From Actinomycetes bacterium (GTDB taxonomy: Bacteria > Actinomycetota > Actinomycetes > Actinomycetales > Cellulomonadaceae): 32,811 bases of DNA. The stretch is taken from assembly GCA_021778635.1 (NCBI GenBank), contig JAJYCD010000039.1, forward strand, positions 1-32,811. Direction: 5' to 3'. A program made the position numbers and the translations under genes. Below, in pieces: positions 30,715-32,811 of the stretch (positions within the stretch are counted from its first letter, which is position 1; each line of letters opens with the position of its first letter). Below the pieces are notes generated by a model. It was not told the DNA's origin, searched no databases, and was given only the letters and a program-made list of their open reading frames with translations.

Positions 30715-31700
30715 GCGCGACGTTGCGGGTCGGCACCCGCGGGAGCGCACTCGCGCGGACCCAGACGGGGCAGGTCGCCGAGGCGTTGGCCACCGCGGGG
30801 GACTTCGCGATCGAGCTCGTGCACGTCCGCACCGACGGCGACCGGCTCACGGGATCGCTCGCCACGCTCGGCGGCACGGGCGTGTTCGTGACGGCACTGC
30901 GCGAGGCGGTGCTCGACGGACGCTGCGACGTCGCGGTGCACTCGCTCAAGGACCTGCCGACCGGCCCGGCGCTCGGCCTCGTGCTCGGCGCCGTCCCGGC
31001 GCGCGAGGACCCGCGTGACGTGCTGTGCGCCCGCGACGGCCTCACGCTCGCGACCCTGCCCGCGGGCAGCCGCGTCGGCACCGGCTCGCCGCGCCGGGCC
31101 GCCCAGCTCCGCGCCGCGCGGCCCGACCTCGAGGTCGTCGACATCCGGGGCAACGTGGACACCCGCCTCGGACGGGTCGCGTCACGTGCCCGGAACACCT
31201 CGGCCGCCGACGGCACCGGCCACGACCTCGACGGCGTCGTGCTCGCGCGTGCCGGGCTCGCGCGCCTCGGCCGGCTGGACGCGGTCACCGACACGCTCGA
31301 TCCCGCGACGATGCTCTCGGCTGCGGGCCAGGGCGCGCTCGCGATCGAGTGCCGAACCACCGAGGACGTCCCCGGGCTCGCCGCCGCGCTCGCCGCTCTC
31401 GACGATCGCCCGACGCACCTGGCCGTGATCGCCGAGCGTGCGCTGCTCGCCCGGCTCGAGGCCGGCTGTGCGGCCCCGGTCGGCACGCTCGGGGTCCTCG
31501 ACGGCGACACGCTGACGCTCGATGCCGTGGTGATCCGGACCGACGGGGCCTCCTCGCTGCGGCTCACCGCACACGCGCCGCTCCCGGGTCGCGCCGCGGA
31601 CGGCACGGACGAGCCCGCGCGGCAGGCGGCGGCGGAGCTCGGCAGCGCACTCGCGGACCGGCTGCTCGCGGCGGGCGCGGGCGAGATGATGGCCTCGTGA
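30711..31700 (+). CDS. hemC: Porphobilinogen deaminase (hydroxymethylbilane synthase)
   Basis: The 329-residue product joins four porphobilinogens into hydroxymethylbilane. The cysteine that holds the dipyrromethane cofactor is Cys253 in RLEAGCAAPVG, and VGTRGSALARTQTGQVAEAL (about 5-24), VHSLKDLPT and GSPRRAAQLRAARPDLEVV are typical. ATG 30711 overlaps the stop of a 14-residue leader ORF and lacks a good ribosome site. Its stop overlaps the hemD start as GTGA, so hemC and hemD are translationally coupled. A cytoplasmic enzyme; the C terminus carries no extension. Confidence 0.95.
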   Translation: MSATLRVGTRGSALARTQTGQVAEALATAGDFAIELVHVRTDGDRLTGSLATLGGTGVFVTALREAVLDGRCDVAVHSLKDLPTGPALGLVLGAVPAREDPRDVLCARDGLTLATLPAGSRVGTGSPRRAAQLRAARPDLEVVDIRGNVDTRLGRVASRARNTSAADGTGHDLDGVVLARAGLARLGRLDAVTDTLDPATMLSAAGQGALAIECRTTEDVPGLAAALAALDDRPTHLAVIAERALLARLEAGCAAPVGTLGVLDGDTLTLDAVVIRTDGASSLRLTAHAPLPGRAADGTDEPARQAAAELGSALADRLLAAGAGEMMAS

Positions 31701-32626
31701 CCTCAGGAGCCGGGCAGCCGCTCTCGGGTCTGCGCGTCCTGGTTCCCCGCCGGACCGAGGGGCCGGATCCGATCGTGATCGCCACCGCCGCCGCGGGTGC
31801 CGAGCCCGTCGTGGTCGAGCTCATCGCGACCGAGCCCCCCGACGACGTGACCGAGCTCGACGACCTCCTGATGGCTCTCGGCATCGGCTACTACGCGTGG
31901 CTCGGGATCACCAGCGCCGCCGTGGTCCCGGTGCTCGCGGCACGTGCGCGCGATGCCGGGAGCGACCTCGCAGCCCTCACGTCCCAGACGCGGGTCGCGG
32001 CAGTCGGTCGGTCGACCGCGAGCGCGCTCGAGGCCGCCGGCGTCCGCGTGGACCTCGTCCCGCGGGGTCAGTCCTCGGCTGCCGCGCTGCTCGAGGCGTG
32101 GCCAGACGGCGCCGGCCGGGTCCTGCTGCCACTGGGCGACCTCGCCGCGTCCACGCTCGCCACCGGGCTCCGGGGGCGCGGGTGGCAGGTGGACGACGTC
32201 GTCGCCTACCGCACCGTGGCGGGGCCACCGGTCGACCCGGCCGTCGCGAGCGCCTACGCCGCGGGGGAGATCGGTGCGGTGCTACTGACCTCCGGCAGTA
32301 CCGCGCGCCACCTCGTCGACGCGCTCGGCACACCACCGCAGGGCACGGTCGTGTGCTGCATCGGTCCGGGCACGGCCGACGTCGCGCGGGCCGTGGGGCT
32401 GCGCGTGGACGCGGTGGCGACCGAGCAGACGCCCTCGGGACTGGTCGCCGCTCTCGTCGACGCCGTCGAGCACGCGCGCGCCGGGGCGTCCGTCTCGACC
32501 GCAGCGTCGACTCCGTCCGCTCCGCAGACGACACCCCCGCCGGGGTCTCCACCGTTCCGGTACGAACCGCCGCCGCGCGACCCGCCGGGCCCCGACACAC
32601 CCCCCTTCCACCCGATCCGCAGGTGA
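31697..32626 (+). CDS. hemD: Uroporphyrinogen-III synthase with Pro-rich C-terminal tail
   Basis: The 309-residue product closes hydroxymethylbilane into uroporphyrinogen III with inversion of ring D. VLVPRRTEGPDPIVIATAAAGAEPV near the start, VAAVGRSTASALEAAGV and VLLTSGSTARHLVDALG (about 190-210) are as in HemD, a family with low sequence conservation. The last 40-45 residues (STAASTPSAPQTTPPPGSPPFRYEPPPRDPPG) are a proline-rich tail beyond the usual end of the enzyme, probably disordered. GTG 31697 overlaps the hemC stop by 4 bases. The next gene starts 5 bases after its stop. Confidence 0.9.
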   Translation: MTSGAGQPLSGLRVLVPRRTEGPDPIVIATAAAGAEPVVVELIATEPPDDVTELDDLLMALGIGYYAWLGITSAAVVPVLAARARDAGSDLAALTSQTRVAAVGRSTASALEAAGVRVDLVPRGQSSAAALLEAWPDGAGRVLLPLGDLAASTLATGLRGRGWQVDDVVAYRTVAGPPVDPAVASAYAAGEIGAVLLTSGSTARHLVDALGTPPQGTVVCCIGPGTADVARAVGLRVDAVATEQTPSGLVAALVDAVEHARAGASVSTAASTPSAPQTTPPPGSPPFRYEPPPRDPPGPDTPPFHPIRR

Positions 32627-32631
32627 CGACG

Positions 32632-32811
32632 ATGACCAGCAGCCCCCGCCCCGACGTCTTCCCCCCCGACCCCGCACCCCTCACGCCGGCCGACCGGCCG
32701 GTCCCGGCCGCCGCCCGCGGCGCCGCGCACGCCGGCACCACGCACACCGGCACCGCACACACCGGCACCGCAGCCCCCGGCACCGCACACTCCGGCACCG
32801 CACACCCCGGC
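32632..32811 (+). CDS. Start of the next gene, probably hemB, cut by the window end
   Basis: ATG 32632 follows the hemD stop by 5 bases, with AGGTGA upstream as the ribosome site. The 60 visible residues begin MTSSPRPDVFPPDPAPLTP and continue as a repeated GTAHTGTAH-type sequence encoded by a 15-base repeat (32728-32811). None of it looks like an enzyme. HemB, porphobilinogen synthase, is expected here from the usual hemC-hemD-hemB order, but the visible part cannot confirm it, and a long N-terminal repeat would be unusual for HemB. Confidence 0.5.
   Translation, partial: MTSSPRPDVFPPDPAPLTPADRPVPAAARGAAHAGTTHTGTAHTGTAAPGTAHSGTAHPG
32728..32811. repeat. 15-bp tandem repeat in the last gene
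   Basis: Units of the form CACACCGGCACCGCA start at 32728, 32743, 32758, 32773, 32788 and 32803, the last cut by the window end. The length is a multiple of 3, so it encodes repeated Gly-Thr-Ala-His-type pentapeptides in frame. Confidence 0.85.

Noticed and set aside
28907-31606. 899-residue minus-strand frame antisense to hemY and hemC
   Set aside because: The plus-strand heme genes are unmistakable; the antisense frame is Ser/Arg-rich noise.

Overview
This is a very GC-rich, gene-dense chromosomal window from an actinobacterium, most likely a Micrococcales member related to Cellulomonas. That placement is an inference from base composition, frequent GTG starts, a DUF6458 protein, a CopC / CopD-CtaG copper cluster, an E1-alpha/E1-beta/E2 branched-chain dehydrogenase operon and a hemA<>hemE-hemY//hemC-hemD heme cluster. 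No rRNA, tRNA, CRISPR array, insertion sequence or prophage was recognised. I read it as core chromosome with ordinary housekeeping content.

Layout. 1-87 is the 3' end of a gene cut by the window edge. 88-666 has no convincing gene: it holds a strong terminator hairpin (155-202) and a cluster of DnaA-box-like sites (568-656). Next come a DinB-family protein (-), a divergent TetR regulator (+), an unknown protein (-), a THUMP-like RNA methyltransferase (+) and a GAF-GGDEF-GAF diguanylate cyclase (+). 6052-13748 runs on the minus strand: thioredoxin/NHL protein, DUF6458 membrane protein, CDF-like transporter with an acidic tail, SDR/DUF2867 epimerase, CopD-CtaG fusion and CopC. A DHA2 MFS exporter (+) with a palindromic operator converges on the alpha-keto acid dehydrogenase operon (-, E1-alpha, E1-beta, E2) across a perfect 42-bp palindrome. 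19813-23909 holds a small membrane protein, a HisC-like aminotransferase, a PF04020-type membrane protein and a two-gene unit of a WXG100-like protein plus a helical-domain alpha/beta hydrolase. purB and an unknown gene follow. The right end is tetrapyrrole synthesis: hemA (-) divergent from hemE-hemY (+), then hemC-hemD and the start of a further gene, hemB by position, that is cut by the window end.

How it works together. The heme genes supply steps from glutamyl-tRNA to coproporphyrin, and a copper/cytochrome-oxidase assembly cluster lies elsewhere in the window, but nothing here links the two directly. The dehydrogenase operon turns branched-chain keto acids into acyl-CoA starters for fatty acids. 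Its upstream region has four copies of the heptamer CGACAAC in both orientations, which looks like a multi-site operator.

The most informative cross-cutting signal is in promoter spacing. At twelve starts (eleven genes and one short leader ORF) a -10-like hexamer (TANNNT or NANNNT) ends exactly 6 nt before the start codon, with no Shine-Dalgarno sequence for the genes. This predicts leaderless transcripts. One such promoter precedes a 14-codon ORF whose stop overlaps the hemC start (ATGA), a candidate leader peptide coupling translation into hemC-hemD. All functional calls come from reading the sequence; no database search was run.
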